A stretch of 64,000 nt of DNA from Bradyrhizobium oligotrophicum S58. GTDB taxonomy: Bacteria > Pseudomonadota > Alphaproteobacteria > Rhizobiales > Xanthobacteraceae. Of this stretch, positions 53,752-61,579 are shown in pieces. Where the stretch lies: positions 6,419,001-6,483,000 of the forward strand of contig NC_020453.1 in assembly GCF_000344805.1 (NCBI RefSeq), read 5' to 3'. A model generated the notes under the pieces. The model had not been told where the DNA came from, ran no database searches, and saw only the letters and a program-made list of their open reading frames with translations. Each line of letters starts with the position of its first letter. The first letter of the stretch is position 1. A program made the translations under genes and the position numbers.

Positions 53752-54560
53752 GACCGCGCGTTCCCTTCCAGCGCATCGACATCGGCCAGGCCGCCGAACT
53801 GCTGCAGCGCGACGATATCTTGCGCTTCGACGTCCGCGACCAGGACTCGTTCGACGCAGCGCATATCGCCGGCGCGCAGCATCTGACCCAGCGCAATCTC
53901 TCCGAGATGATCGCTGGTTCGACCAAACGGACCCCCATCCTCATCTACTGCTATCACGGCAATGCCAGTCAGGAATATGCGCAGACGTTCTCCGATTTCG
54001 GCTTCACCGAGGTCTACAGCCTCGACGGCGGCTATGAGGCGTGGCGGCAGCGCTTCCCCGCACGCAGCGGCACAGCCGCGATCGGTCCGGCGCTCGCGTC
54101 ATGGCTTGCCACGCAGGGCTTTCCCGCCGACGACATCGATGCCACCATCGCCAACCGCACCACGCCGCTGATGAAGGCCGCCCACCTCGGCAATGTCGCC
54201 GTGATCCGCGAGTTGCTGGCAGCGGGCGCCGCGATCGGCGCGAAAAATGCCGACGGCAACAATGCGCTCTGGCTCGCCTGCGTCGGCCAGCATCTCGACG
54301 TCGTCGATGTGCTGGCCGAGGCCGGCATCGACATCGACAACCGTAATGACAATGGCGCGACCGCGCTGATGTATGCGTCCTCATCCGGCAAGGCCGAGGT
54401 CGTCGCACATCTGCTCGCCAGAGGCGCGGATATCAGCACCGAGACGCTCGACGGTTTCAGCGCACTCGACATGGCGGCCTCGCTGGAATGCCTCACGCTG
54501 TTGCGCCACGCGGCCAAGGCGGCGGCGCAGACCGCATCCGCGGCCGGGGTCCAGCCGTGA
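53748..54560 (+). CDS. Rhodanese-ankyrin repeat fusion protein
   Basis: 270 residues. A GlpE-like rhodanese domain (about 5-105) with Cys68 in the active loop IYCYHGNASQEYA is fused to about four ankyrin repeats (from about 137, NRTTPLMKAAHLGNVAVIRE, then DGNNALWLACVGQHLDVVDV). Rhodaneses move sulfane sulfur; the ankyrin part should recruit a partner. It overlaps the SagB-like gene by four bases and the next gene by four (GTGA), indicating tight co-translation. Exact partner unknown. Confidence 0.87.
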   Translation: MRPRVPFQRIDIGQAAELLQRDDILRFDVRDQDSFDAAHIAGAQHLTQRNLSEMIAGSTKRTPILIYCYHGNASQEYAQTFSDFGFTEVYSLDGGYEAWRQRFPARSGTAAIGPALASWLATQGFPADDIDATIANRTTPLMKAAHLGNVAVIRELLAAGAAIGAKNADGNNALWLACVGQHLDVVDVLAEAGIDIDNRNDNGATALMYASSSGKAEVVAHLLARGADISTETLDGFSALDMAASLECLTLLRHAAKAAAQTASAAGVQP

Positions 54561-54871
54561 CCGTCATCGAGCACGATTTCGGTCTCGACCAGCGCACGGC
54601 CGAACGCCGCTTCCGCACGCTGCTCAGCCTCGACGCGCTGCACGAGGCCAATGTCCGCGCCAATCCAATCCCCTATCTGGAGCGCGCCAGCGAACGCATC
54701 TATCAGCTCGAGAAGGCGTTGTTCGACGCGCTGCAGGCGTCGAAAGCCGCAGCCGACGACAATGGCGAGACGGTCAGCATCGGCAAAGCCGAGTATGACC
54801 GCCTCCGGCAATGCCGGGAGATCCTCGAGAACGCCTATGCGCAGCTGGTCGCCGACCGGCCCGAAACCTGA
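54557..54871 (+). CDS. Small helical protein of the SagB/rhodanese unit (104 aa)
   Basis: GTG start at 54557 overlaps the previous stop by four bases. Soluble, mostly helical and acidic: VTVIEHDFGLDQRTAERRFR, then NPIPYLERASERIYQLEKAL and EYDRLRQCREILENAYAQL. No family recognised. The consistent four-base overlaps imply it is made stoichiometrically with the rhodanese-ankyrin protein, as an adaptor or subunit (inference). Confidence 0.75.
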   Translation: MTVIEHDFGLDQRTAERRFRTLLSLDALHEANVRANPIPYLERASERIYQLEKALFDALQASKAAADDNGETVSIGKAEYDRLRQCREILENAYAQLVADRPET

Positions 54872-54895
54872 ACGGACGATGAGGTGGAGAACGAG

Positions 54896-55138
54896 ATGTC
54901 GAGTGAAGGATTTTTCGTGGATTGGGATGGCAATTTGCGCAGCGCCGGGGATCCCGGCGGCGGCTATCTGTGCGAGATCGACATGGGCGCGCGCTATGTC
55001 GCGGTGACGATGAAGAACGGCACGCTGGTGCACGAGGCGACGCTGTTCAAGACCGCAGCCGATGTCGAGAAGGCCGGCATCAAGGCCCAGCTCGTGCCTG
55101 GTAGTCACCCCTGGGGGAAGAAGGCGGATGGCTTTTAA
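54896..55138 (+). CDS. Small beta-rich protein of the SagB/rhodanese unit (80 aa)
   Basis: Starts MSSEGFFVDWDGNLRSAGDP at 54896 (GGAG seven bases before; a GTG at 54884 is in frame). Strands alternate in YLCEIDMGARYVAVTMKNGT and LVHEATLFKTAADVEKAGIK, ending GSHPWGKKADGF. No known motif. It is 24 bp after the previous gene in the same direction and is the last gene of the run. Confidence 0.7.
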   Translation: MSSEGFFVDWDGNLRSAGDPGGGYLCEIDMGARYVAVTMKNGTLVHEATLFKTAADVEKAGIKAQLVPGSHPWGKKADGF

Positions 55139-55172
55139 TCTGGCGGCGCGTAGAATTGCCTCGTGATATTGC

Positions 55173-55255
55173 GCGTCATTGCGAGCGAAGCGAAGCAATC
55201 CAGGGCACAACCAAGATTCTGGATTGCTTCGTCGCTTCGCTTCTCGCAATGACGC
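55173..55255. repeat. 83-bp hairpin repeat, GCGTCATTGCGAG type
   Basis: Perfect 13-bp arms GCGTCATTGCGAG (55173-55185) and CTCGCAATGACGC (55243-55255), plus an inner pair GAAGCAATCCAG / CTGGATTGCTTC. Same family as 4794-4907. It sits between convergent genes and may work as a bidirectional terminator (inference). Confidence 0.8.
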
Positions 55256-55269
55256 CAGACAACCATCCA

Positions 55270-55719
55270 TCAATCGGGATGGATCATGATTTCCATGGTT
55301 TCGTCGAGATCGTCGAACGGATCTGGAAAGCTGTTGTCCTCGACCAGCGCGACGCCACACAGGCAGACCTCGCCATCGATGATGGCGAGCGCGATCGGCT
55401 CCAGGCTCTGGCCTTCGCACGCACCACCATTGCACAGGCCGGTGTCGATCTCGAACGTCGCACCGTGACGGCCACAGCGCAGCTGCGTCCGATCGGCGTT
55501 GAAGAACTGGCCGCTGCCGATGTTCAGCCATTTGCCATCATGCGGGCAGGTGTTGACATAGCCGACGAAGCCGCCGGACGCCGTGCGGATGATCACGATC
55601 GGAAACGGCCGCGCCTCGCCATTGTCGCCGATCCGCGACAGGCTGAACGCCCTGGCCTCACCCGGCGCGATGCTCGTGGTCGGACAGATGACGAAGACTT
55701 CCGGCTCACGTTCGGTCAT
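55270..55719 (-). CDS. Rieske [2Fe-2S] ferredoxin-like protein
   Basis: 149 residues from the ATG at 55719. A single Rieske domain with Cys58-x-His60 (VNTCPHDGKWLNIG) and Cys82-x2-His85 (LRCGRHGATF), then an acidic tail. It is the only gene in this stretch on the minus strand and lies opposite the SagB/rhodanese unit. Rieske proteins of this size pass electrons to oxygenases or nitrite-reductase-like enzymes. It might be the partner of the second PDR reductase at 50738, but this is speculation. Confidence 0.85.
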   Translation of the reverse strand: MTEREPEVFVICPTTSIAPGEARAFSLSRIGDNGEARPFPIVIIRTASGGFVGYVNTCPHDGKWLNIGSGQFFNADRTQLRCGRHGATFEIDTGLCNGGACEGQSLEPIALAIIDGEVCLCGVALVEDNSFPDPFDDLDETMEIMIHPD

Positions 55720-55834
55720 GCGCGGCGCTCCCTGGACAGCGCGACGGGAGCGGCGGGACCGTGATGACGTCTCCTGTCGCAAACCTGACGACGGCGGTCC
55801 GTATTGTCGAACCACGCGCAGTCACTTTCGAAAC

Positions 55835-55850
55835 TGTCCCGATCCTTGCA
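55835..55850 (+). promoter_or_regulatory. Weak sigma-54-like element before the GST gene
   Basis: TGTCCCG-N4-TTGCA against the consensus TGGCACG-N4-TTGCA/T: the -12 box is exact but the -24 box has two mismatches including one of the invariant G's. Position (about 55 bp before the start) is suitable. Kept at low confidence. Confidence 0.2.
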
Positions 55851-55905
55851 TGAAGCGTGCCGTGCGCAATGAAAGCGTGCGCGCGATGTCGGCTTGGAGA
55901 CCATG

Positions 55906-56559
55906 ATGGCCGCGATGAAGTTCTACATGACGCCGGGATCTTGCTCGACCGGCATCCACATCATTCTCGAAGAGCTCGAGGAAGTGTTCGAGGCCCATAT
56001 CGTCAACCTGCCGGCGGGGGACAATTTCAAGCCTGACTATGTCGCGATCAACCCGAAAGCGACGATCCCAGCGCTGGTGCGCGGCGACGGCGGCGTGCTG
56101 ACCGAAGTGCCCGCGATCGCCTATTGGCTCGGCCGCTCGCGGCCTCGGGCGAAGCTCTGGCCTTCCGACATCGAGACCGAGACCCGGCTGCTCGAAGCCA
56201 TGACCTACATCGCCGGCACGGTGCATGGCCACGGCTTCGCCCGCATCTTCGCCACGCCGACCTTCAGCCGCAACGAGGCCGATCAGGACTCCGTGCGTGC
56301 GCTCGGCCGCAACATCGTCGTGAAAGGCTTTGCGATCCTGAACAGGATGCTCGGTGAGCAGCCCTATCTCGGCGGCGAGTTCAGTGTCGCCGATCCGATC
56401 CTGTTCTATGTCGAATTCTGGGCCGACAAGACCGGCATTCCGCTGCCCGCCAACCTGCTCGCGCACTACCGGCGCATGCTGGCGCGCCCGGTCGTGCAGC
56501 GCGTGCTGCGCGAGGAAGGCTACAATCCGGCGACGCTGGGGAATCTTGCGGCGCCGTAG
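55906..56559 (+). CDS. Glutathione S-transferase family protein
   Basis: 217 residues. N-terminal thioredoxin-like domain (MKFYMTPGSCSTGIHIILEE, then NPKATIPALVRGDGGVLTEV) and C-terminal all-helical domain (about 90-215). The TPGSCSTGIH stretch carries Ser/Cys at the expected activating position. Of the ATGs at 55903, 55906 and 55915 I choose 55906 because GGAG ends six bases before it. Its stop directly abuts that of the convergent AAA ATPase gene. Proteins of this type occur in rhizobial accessory clusters; substrate unknown. Confidence 0.87.
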   Translation: MAAMKFYMTPGSCSTGIHIILEELEEVFEAHIVNLPAGDNFKPDYVAINPKATIPALVRGDGGVLTEVPAIAYWLGRSRPRAKLWPSDIETETRLLEAMTYIAGTVHGHGFARIFATPTFSRNEADQDSVRALGRNIVVKGFAILNRMLGEQPYLGGEFSVADPILFYVEFWADKTGIPLPANLLAHYRRMLARPVVQRVLREEGYNPATLGNLAAP

Positions 56560-58278
56560 CTACTCCGCCGCCTCCGGCAGCAGGTCGTGGTCGCCGAGGT
56601 CGATGCCGCGGAAGATGGCGCAGCGGCGGAAGACCTCGATCGTCGGACGCACGCTCTTGTGGTGACAATATTTCGCGACGAGCTTCGCCAGCCCCTTGAT
56701 GTCGCGTCCCGAGGCGGCCGGAAACGTCTCCACCAGCAGATCGATCAACGCTGCCTCGACCTTGAGCCCGAACTGCTCGCACATCACCCGCCAGATCCGC
56801 CCGCGCGCCTCGGCGTCCGGCGCCTGGAACTTGATCAGCGCGATGCAGCGCGACACGATGGCTTCATCGATGTCGCCAATGCGGTTGGTGGTGAGGAACA
56901 ACAGGCCGTTGAAATATTCGAGCACGCGCAGGAACACGCCGACGACCGCATTCATGGTCATGTCGTCCTCGCGGCGCTTGATGTAGACGTCGGCCTCGTC
57001 GATCAGCATCACCGCGCCCCAGCGCTGTGCGCGGGTCAGCGCGTCCTTCAGCGCGCTCTCCATCGCCGCGACGCTGAGCCCGAGCTGGCCCGAATGCACC
57101 CGGTACAGCGGCCGGCCGATGATCTCGGCATACACTTCCGCCGTCAGCGTCTTGCCGACACCCGGCGGCCCCGCGCATAGCACGGTGGTGCCGCCCGATT
57201 TGCCGGCGACGATATCGTCCATCAGCAGGTCCATCTCGGCAGTGAGGATGTCGATCAGGTCGGTCTGCTCCTCCGGCAGGATCAGCTTCTGCTTGAGGTC
57301 GGGCTGATAGGCATAGGGCATCATGTCGTCGGCATGTACCCAGAGATAATGATGCAGGTCGAGATGAAACATCAGCATGTAGGGATGGACCGGAATGCGG
57401 CAGAAGATGCCCTTCGGAATCGCCGCCTTGGACTCCTCGACCTCCCGCTCGGCGTCGTAGAGATTGCTCTTGGCCGCCTTGCGCAGATATTGCCCGAGAA
57501 TGTCGCCGGTCACCTCGAGGGTCAGTGCGCGCTCGGTCAAAATGCCCTCGTCGTTGACGAGGCGCGCGTTGCCGCCGCCGGACGACAGCACGATCACATC
57601 CTTGCGCGACCAGTCGATGTCGCGATGCGAGGAGTTCGGATCGTCGGCGAAGAAGCCGATGCCGCGGCCGGAGAACTGCGCGCCGTAGCGGCCGCGCCAG
57701 GCGAAGTAGCGCTCCGCGGTCTCGTCATAGGCCGCGACCAGTTCGCGCGTCTCCTTGAGAAACCCCTTGGCCGCGAAGATCTCGGCCACGGTCTTGCCGA
57801 CGATGTCGCCGACGGATATCCGCAGCGTGCTCGTCGTGATCGATCCCTTGGCATTGGCCTTGAGCTCGATGAAGACGCGGCCGGCCTCGTCGTTCGATGG
57901 CGCGGTATAGTCGAGCCGCGTCACCACATAAGGCAGCGGCCGGCTGGCGACATTGGCCGTGAACATCCAGCCGCGGATGGCATCTGATATCAGGTAGCGC
58001 GCGATCGCCGGCAGCACCGATTCCAGCTCGTGCTCGGAAAAGCGGGTACCGGAATCGGTGAAGGCGCGCTGCAGTGTCGCGATCTGGGCCGCGCGCGCGT
58101 GCCATTCGGGCCCCGCTTTCTGATAGCTGTCGCGGAGGAAGTCGAGCTCGATGGCTGCGAGCTGCGCGACATCGACCTCGACCTTGTCGCCGAAACGCAG
58201 CTGTTCCTTGAGCGAGTCGAGATGCGGAAACGCCGCCGCCATCGCCTCGATTCTCGGCCGTTCGATCTGCAGCTTCAT
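56560..58278 (-). CDS. AAA+ ATPase, unknown substrate
   Basis: 572 residues. The N-terminal 340 residues are a domain I do not recognise (strand-rich, with FIELKANAKGSITTSTLRIS and KGIFCRIPVHPYMLMFHLDL). A AAA+ module follows with Walker A AGPPGVGKT (369-377), Walker B VMLIDEAD (423-430), a sensor-1 region FLTTNRIGDID and an Arg-finger-like SRCIALIKF. It is 25 bp downstream of the amine-oxidase-like gene on the same strand, so it may remodel or activate that enzyme. Confidence 0.85.
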   Translation of the reverse strand: MKLQIERPRIEAMAAAFPHLDSLKEQLRFGDKVEVDVAQLAAIELDFLRDSYQKAGPEWHARAAQIATLQRAFTDSGTRFSEHELESVLPAIARYLISDAIRGWMFTANVASRPLPYVVTRLDYTAPSNDEAGRVFIELKANAKGSITTSTLRISVGDIVGKTVAEIFAAKGFLKETRELVAAYDETAERYFAWRGRYGAQFSGRGIGFFADDPNSSHRDIDWSRKDVIVLSSGGGNARLVNDEGILTERALTLEVTGDILGQYLRKAAKSNLYDAEREVEESKAAIPKGIFCRIPVHPYMLMFHLDLHHYLWVHADDMMPYAYQPDLKQKLILPEEQTDLIDILTAEMDLLMDDIVAGKSGGTTVLCAGPPGVGKTLTAEVYAEIIGRPLYRVHSGQLGLSVAAMESALKDALTRAQRWGAVMLIDEADVYIKRREDDMTMNAVVGVFLRVLEYFNGLLFLTTNRIGDIDEAIVSRCIALIKFQAPDAEARGRIWRVMCEQFGLKVEAALIDLLVETFPAASGRDIKGLAKLVAKYCHHKSVRPTIEVFRRCAIFRGIDLGDHDLLPEAAE

Positions 58279-58303
58279 CGGGCGTCACTCGCTCCTGGCC
58301 GGC

Positions 58304-59920
58304 TCACGACGACACGCCCGTCGGCTCGCGGCGCGTCGCATCCGCCTTGGCGAGCAGCAGGCGGTTGGCGGCAAGCGAGAACTCCTGCCACGCAGCGGCG
58401 ATGTCGCGCAGGATGGTCTGCACGTAGTCCTTCGACGGCTTGTGCTCATGCGGAAAGTTCGACAGCGCGCAGGAAGTGCGGTTGAAGGCGATGGCATCGT
58501 CGAGCAGCGACTGCATGACGTCGCGGAACGGCCTCTGGATCTCCGGCATCAGCGCCGAACGCCCGCGTTCGACGACGACGTCGCGCATGTCGAAGGTCAG
58601 CGCATCCAGCACCTGCAGCGCCGCGGCGAATACCTGCTCGGTCGCGCCGAGGATGGCAAGCTGCGTCAGTTGCTCGCGCTGCTGCGTGGCGAGGCTTCGG
58701 TTGAGCCGGTGCCGGTAGTCGTCGAACGCCGCATCGCGTTGAGATGCGACCCAGGAACCGAACCAGGCGAGGCTCGCGTCATTGCCCGAGAGTCGCTCGC
58801 CGACCGCAGCAGCGGCACGTGGCCCTGTAGTCTCGGTCGCCAGGCGGGCAAGCGCGCGCTCGATGCGCCTGGCTGCATTCAGCGCGCCTTCGAGATAGCC
58901 GGCCGCGTGGCTCGCGGTCTCGGCGCCACCGAGATGCAGCCGCCCATCCCACAGCGCCCGCCGCAGCATCGGGTTCGCGATCTCGCTGTGCTCGCCGCGC
59001 GGCATGGTGCGATCCAATGCGCTGCAGGTGAAGCGCTCAGTCGCCCAGTCCTGATAGTGCTGCTCGCCGCCGTCCAGCGCGGCGCCGAACAGCTGCACCA
59101 TCTGGCTGTCCATCAGCAGCGGCAGTCCGACGGTGAAGGCTTCGCGCAGATCCGGCGGGAAGGCGAGGAAGCCGCCGAGCGCGGCGCGGTCGCCGCCGAC
59201 ATCGCAGGCATCGAAGATCTCGCCGATCACCGCCTGCTCATGACTGACGAAAGCATTGCCGGACTGCCCCTTGTCGCGCCAATGCGCCTGATCGTAGGCG
59301 ATCACGACCTTGGCCTGCGCCGCCATCCAGGTCTCGGCATTGCGCATCGCCTCCGAGGTCGCCTCGTCGAGCTCAGGAAAGAAGCCGACGTGATCGAGCA
59401 GCAGCCGCGGCGGCAGCGCGAGCACGGCGCGCTTGGCCTCGATCGCGACCGATTCCGTTGCCGTGGCGAAGATCAGCCGCACATGGGTGCCGCAATCGAC
59501 AATGCGCGTCAGCTCATGGCCGAGATGGATGACGGACTGCGGCAGATCGCGTACCAGCGTCTCGATCAGCTTTGTCATGCCGCCAGACAGCCGGCGCGCG
59601 CCCTGATGAATGGGGGGACCGCTGATCTGCTCGGCCGACTTGTCCGCGTCTTTCAGATGAAGAACCGTGCCGTCATCGTGCTGGGCGAAGTGGGACAGAT
59701 CGAGCTCCGCGATCAGGCCGGTCAGCAGCGGCTGGGTCTCGGGCCAGAACCAGGTCGGGCCGAGGTCCAGCGCGAGCCCCGCCTTGCTCCTGGCCGACAG
59801 CACACGACCGCCGAGGCGATGTCGCGCTTCGAACAAAGCGAACGTGCCGCCGCGCTGCTGCAGGCTGCGCGCGAGTGCTATTCCGCACAATCCACCTCCG
59901 ACAATGGCCGTTTCGAGCAT
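58304..59920 (-). CDS. FAD-dependent amine-oxidase-like protein with helical C-terminal extension
   Basis: 538 residues from the ATG at 59920. FAD Rossmann motif LETAIVGGGLCGIALARSLQ, then EARHRLGGRVLS and LDLGPTWFWPE, and a C-terminal FAD motif around GRLHLGGAETASHAAGYLEG as in monoamine oxidases. The last 160 residues or so are an added helical domain (FNRTSCALSNFPHEHKPSKD). Substrate unknown. It leads an operon with the AAA+ ATPase and is divergent from the NTF2-like gene, with a perfect palindrome between them. Confidence 0.87.
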   Translation of the reverse strand: MLETAIVGGGLCGIALARSLQQRGGTFALFEARHRLGGRVLSARSKAGLALDLGPTWFWPETQPLLTGLIAELDLSHFAQHDDGTVLHLKDADKSAEQISGPPIHQGARRLSGGMTKLIETLVRDLPQSVIHLGHELTRIVDCGTHVRLIFATATESVAIEAKRAVLALPPRLLLDHVGFFPELDEATSEAMRNAETWMAAQAKVVIAYDQAHWRDKGQSGNAFVSHEQAVIGEIFDACDVGGDRAALGGFLAFPPDLREAFTVGLPLLMDSQMVQLFGAALDGGEQHYQDWATERFTCSALDRTMPRGEHSEIANPMLRRALWDGRLHLGGAETASHAAGYLEGALNAARRIERALARLATETTGPRAAAAVGERLSGNDASLAWFGSWVASQRDAAFDDYRHRLNRSLATQQREQLTQLAILGATEQVFAAALQVLDALTFDMRDVVVERGRSALMPEIQRPFRDVMQSLLDDAIAFNRTSCALSNFPHEHKPSKDYVQTILRDIAAAWQEFSLAANRLLLAKADATRREPTGVSS

Positions 59921-59973
59921 GACGAGGACCTCGGCTGATGCGTTGCGATGGCGTCTCGACCGGGTCCTGCAAG

Positions 59974-59987
59974 AAACTTGCAAGTTT
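59974..59987. promoter_or_regulatory. Perfect 14-bp palindrome in a divergent promoter region
   Basis: AAACTTGCAAGTTT is fully self-complementary and lies 54 bp before the amine-oxidase start and 70 bp before the NTF2-like start. A dimeric regulator could control both genes. No regulator gene is adjacent, so its owner is unknown. Confidence 0.5.
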
Positions 59988-60056
59988 TTGCGGGCGCCGC
60001 ATGTACGTTTCCAAACATTGCTTGATTTTGCCGCCGGCTTGGCTCACCCCAACAGG

Positions 60057-60461
60057 ATGAGCGACGAGAGCCAGATTCTGGCCGCCAATGCGGCCTTCTA
60101 TGCAGCCTTCGCGGCTGGTGATTTTGCCGCGCTCGCGGCGCTCTGGGCCGATCGCGACGGCATCTCCTGCATTCATCCGGGATGGCCGGCGATCGTCGGT
60201 CGCGCTGCCGTGATCGGCAGCTGGCGCGATATCCTTGCCAACCCGGAGCGACCGAACATCGTCTGCGCCGATCCGCACGCGATTGTCGACGGCGACCACG
60301 GCCACGTGCTGTGCATCGAGCTGGTGGACGGCGCAGCACTTGCCGCAGCCAATCACTTCGCGCGCGTCGACGGCGCCTGGCGGATGGTCCACCACCAATC
60401 CAGCCCCATCGCGCAGCTCGCGACGCCGGATGACGATCCGGACGGCCATAGCCTGCACTGA
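60057..60461 (+). CDS. NTF2-like protein (SnoaL/DUF4440 type)
   Basis: 134 residues with the cone-fold pattern: ILAANAAFYAAFAAGDFAAL, ALWADRDGISCIHPGWPAIV, GRAAVIGSWRDIL and FARVDGAWRMVHHQSSPIA. The ISCIHPGW stretch is typical of the subgroup that has no known enzyme activity. Cytoplasmic. Divergent from the amine-oxidase/AAA operon, and upstream of the cysteine-dioxygenase run with a 163-bp gap. Confidence 0.8.
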   Translation: MSDESQILAANAAFYAAFAAGDFAALAALWADRDGISCIHPGWPAIVGRAAVIGSWRDILANPERPNIVCADPHAIVDGDHGHVLCIELVDGAALAAANHFARVDGAWRMVHHQSSPIAQLATPDDDPDGHSLH

Positions 60462-60473
60462 CCTCCACGCGTC

Positions 60474-60489
60474 TGGCACGAAACTTGAT
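60474..60489 (+). promoter_or_regulatory. Sigma-54-like element before the cysteine-dioxygenase run
   Basis: TGGCACG-N4-TTGAT: the -24 box is exact and the spacing right, but the -12 has A where C is nearly invariant. It lies 136 bp before the 36-residue gene. A weak or decayed RpoN promoter is possible; no NifA-type TGT-N10-ACA site was found just upstream. Confidence 0.25.
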
Positions 60490-60624
60490 CTACCATCCAT
60501 GACCGGCAGCAATGTCGGCGATTGTTGATTTTCGTCGCGTCGGATTCGGACCAAATCTCCGTCTCCGCGCCAGGCCACTGCACGCTGCGACCAACGTCGT
60601 GCAGATGTCGACGGGAGACACGGG

Positions 60625-60735
60625 ATGGCACGCCTACCGACCGCCTATCTGAAGCGCAGCGATGCGCCGATGCGCACAGCGTTGCAGCAGGCCATCGACC
60701 TCGCGTTCGGACAAGCGTTGGGAGCACCGGCATGA
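60625..60735 (+). CDS. 36-residue peptide coupled to the next gene
   Basis: MARLPTAYLKRSDAPMRTAL continues QQAIDLAFGQALGAPA and stops at a TGA that overlaps the next ATG (ATGA). GGGAGACACGGG lies just upstream. One amphipathic helix, basic N-terminus. The good ribosome site and the four-base overlap support real translation, either as a functional peptide or as a leader coupling expression of the next gene. Confidence 0.55.
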   Translation: MARLPTAYLKRSDAPMRTALQQAIDLAFGQALGAPA

Positions 60736-61256
60736 ACATGACGGCTCCACTTCAGCCGACGGCGATCCATGCTGTACCTGCCGAGCTATGCGACTGTGGC
60801 TTCCGCCTGCTGATGATCCGCCAGTTCAATGTCGGCGCGGTGCCGCCGGCCTTCGCGATCATCGACCAGCGCGTGATGCGCATGCCGCAGCGGCTCGGCC
60901 GCCATGGCGTGTCGTTTGCCGCCACGTTTTTGCCCGAGGTGATGTCCTGGCTGATCGATCATCTCGGCCGGCCATCGCTGCATGATGACACCGGCCGCTC
61001 CTACCGCAATCCGCGCTGGCCCGTGGTGTGCTGGCATGACCAGGAACGCTACTGGCCGAGCGGCGCCGTCACGGTCGAGTGGTTCGCCGAGGTCGCGTTC
61101 CAGGATCATGCCTCGTGGATGGCGTTCCGCACCCATTGGCACGACAGCCTGACGGGCCGGACTGCCGGTGCAGACGCGAATGATGGAGAAGCAGAGCAGC
61201 GCGACGCCTACGATGCGGAAAAGGAATTTGCCGGCAAGGCGCTCCAGCGGGCATGA
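60732..61256 (+). CDS. Hypothetical protein (174 aa) of the cysteine-dioxygenase run
   Basis: Starts MNMTAPLQPTAIHAVPAELC, with GGAG nine bases before. Notable are CDCGFRLLMIRQFNVGAVPP, the Trp-rich stretch NPRWPVVCWHDQERYWPSGA, and an acidic C-terminal tail. Cytoplasmic, mixed fold; I do not recognise the family. Coupled to the 36-residue peptide upstream. Confidence 0.7.
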   Translation: MNMTAPLQPTAIHAVPAELCDCGFRLLMIRQFNVGAVPPAFAIIDQRVMRMPQRLGRHGVSFAATFLPEVMSWLIDHLGRPSLHDDTGRSYRNPRWPVVCWHDQERYWPSGAVTVEWFAEVAFQDHASWMAFRTHWHDSLTGRTAGADANDGEAEQRDAYDAEKEFAGKALQRA

Positions 61257-61348
61257 TCTGCCAAAGTGATGCAGACCCGCGCCGGGCTCTGTTCGATGCC
61301 GGTCGAGGCGTGATATCGAGGACGTGATCAAACCGCGCGGAGGCTCTC

Positions 61349-61510
61349 ATGCGCTACGTCTCGTGGTTCGGAGGCTGGCTCGGTCATTTGCTGCCGCAAC
61401 GGCGTGCTGACAGCCGACTCAAGGCTCACGACGTGCTCACCCGGCGCGCGGCCGCCGAGTTGTCGAATGAGGACCTGTTCTACATCGCGATGCTCGGCCC
61501 TCACGTCTGA
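61349..61510 (+). CDS. Small hypothetical protein (53 aa)
   Basis: MRYVSWFGGWLGHLLPQRRA followed by DSRLKAHDVLTRRAAAELSN and EDLFYIAMLGPHV. A strong GGAGG lies six bases before the ATG. The chain begins with a hydrophobic amphipathic helix and has a basic middle. It lies between the 174-residue protein and cysteine dioxygenase in the same direction. Function unknown. Confidence 0.6.
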   Translation: MRYVSWFGGWLGHLLPQRRADSRLKAHDVLTRRAAAELSNEDLFYIAMLGPHV

Positions 61511-61579
61511 GCGACCAGATCCCTCCGCCATCGCGCCGCCCGCAGACTTCCTTCCCACTCGATCCGACATGAGTCCGAC

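Noticed and set aside
52102..54560. SagB-like gene considered as part of a thiazole/oxazole-modified peptide cluster
   Set aside because: No YcaO cyclodehydratase, E1-like partner, exporter or short precursor peptide was found in the surrounding genes.
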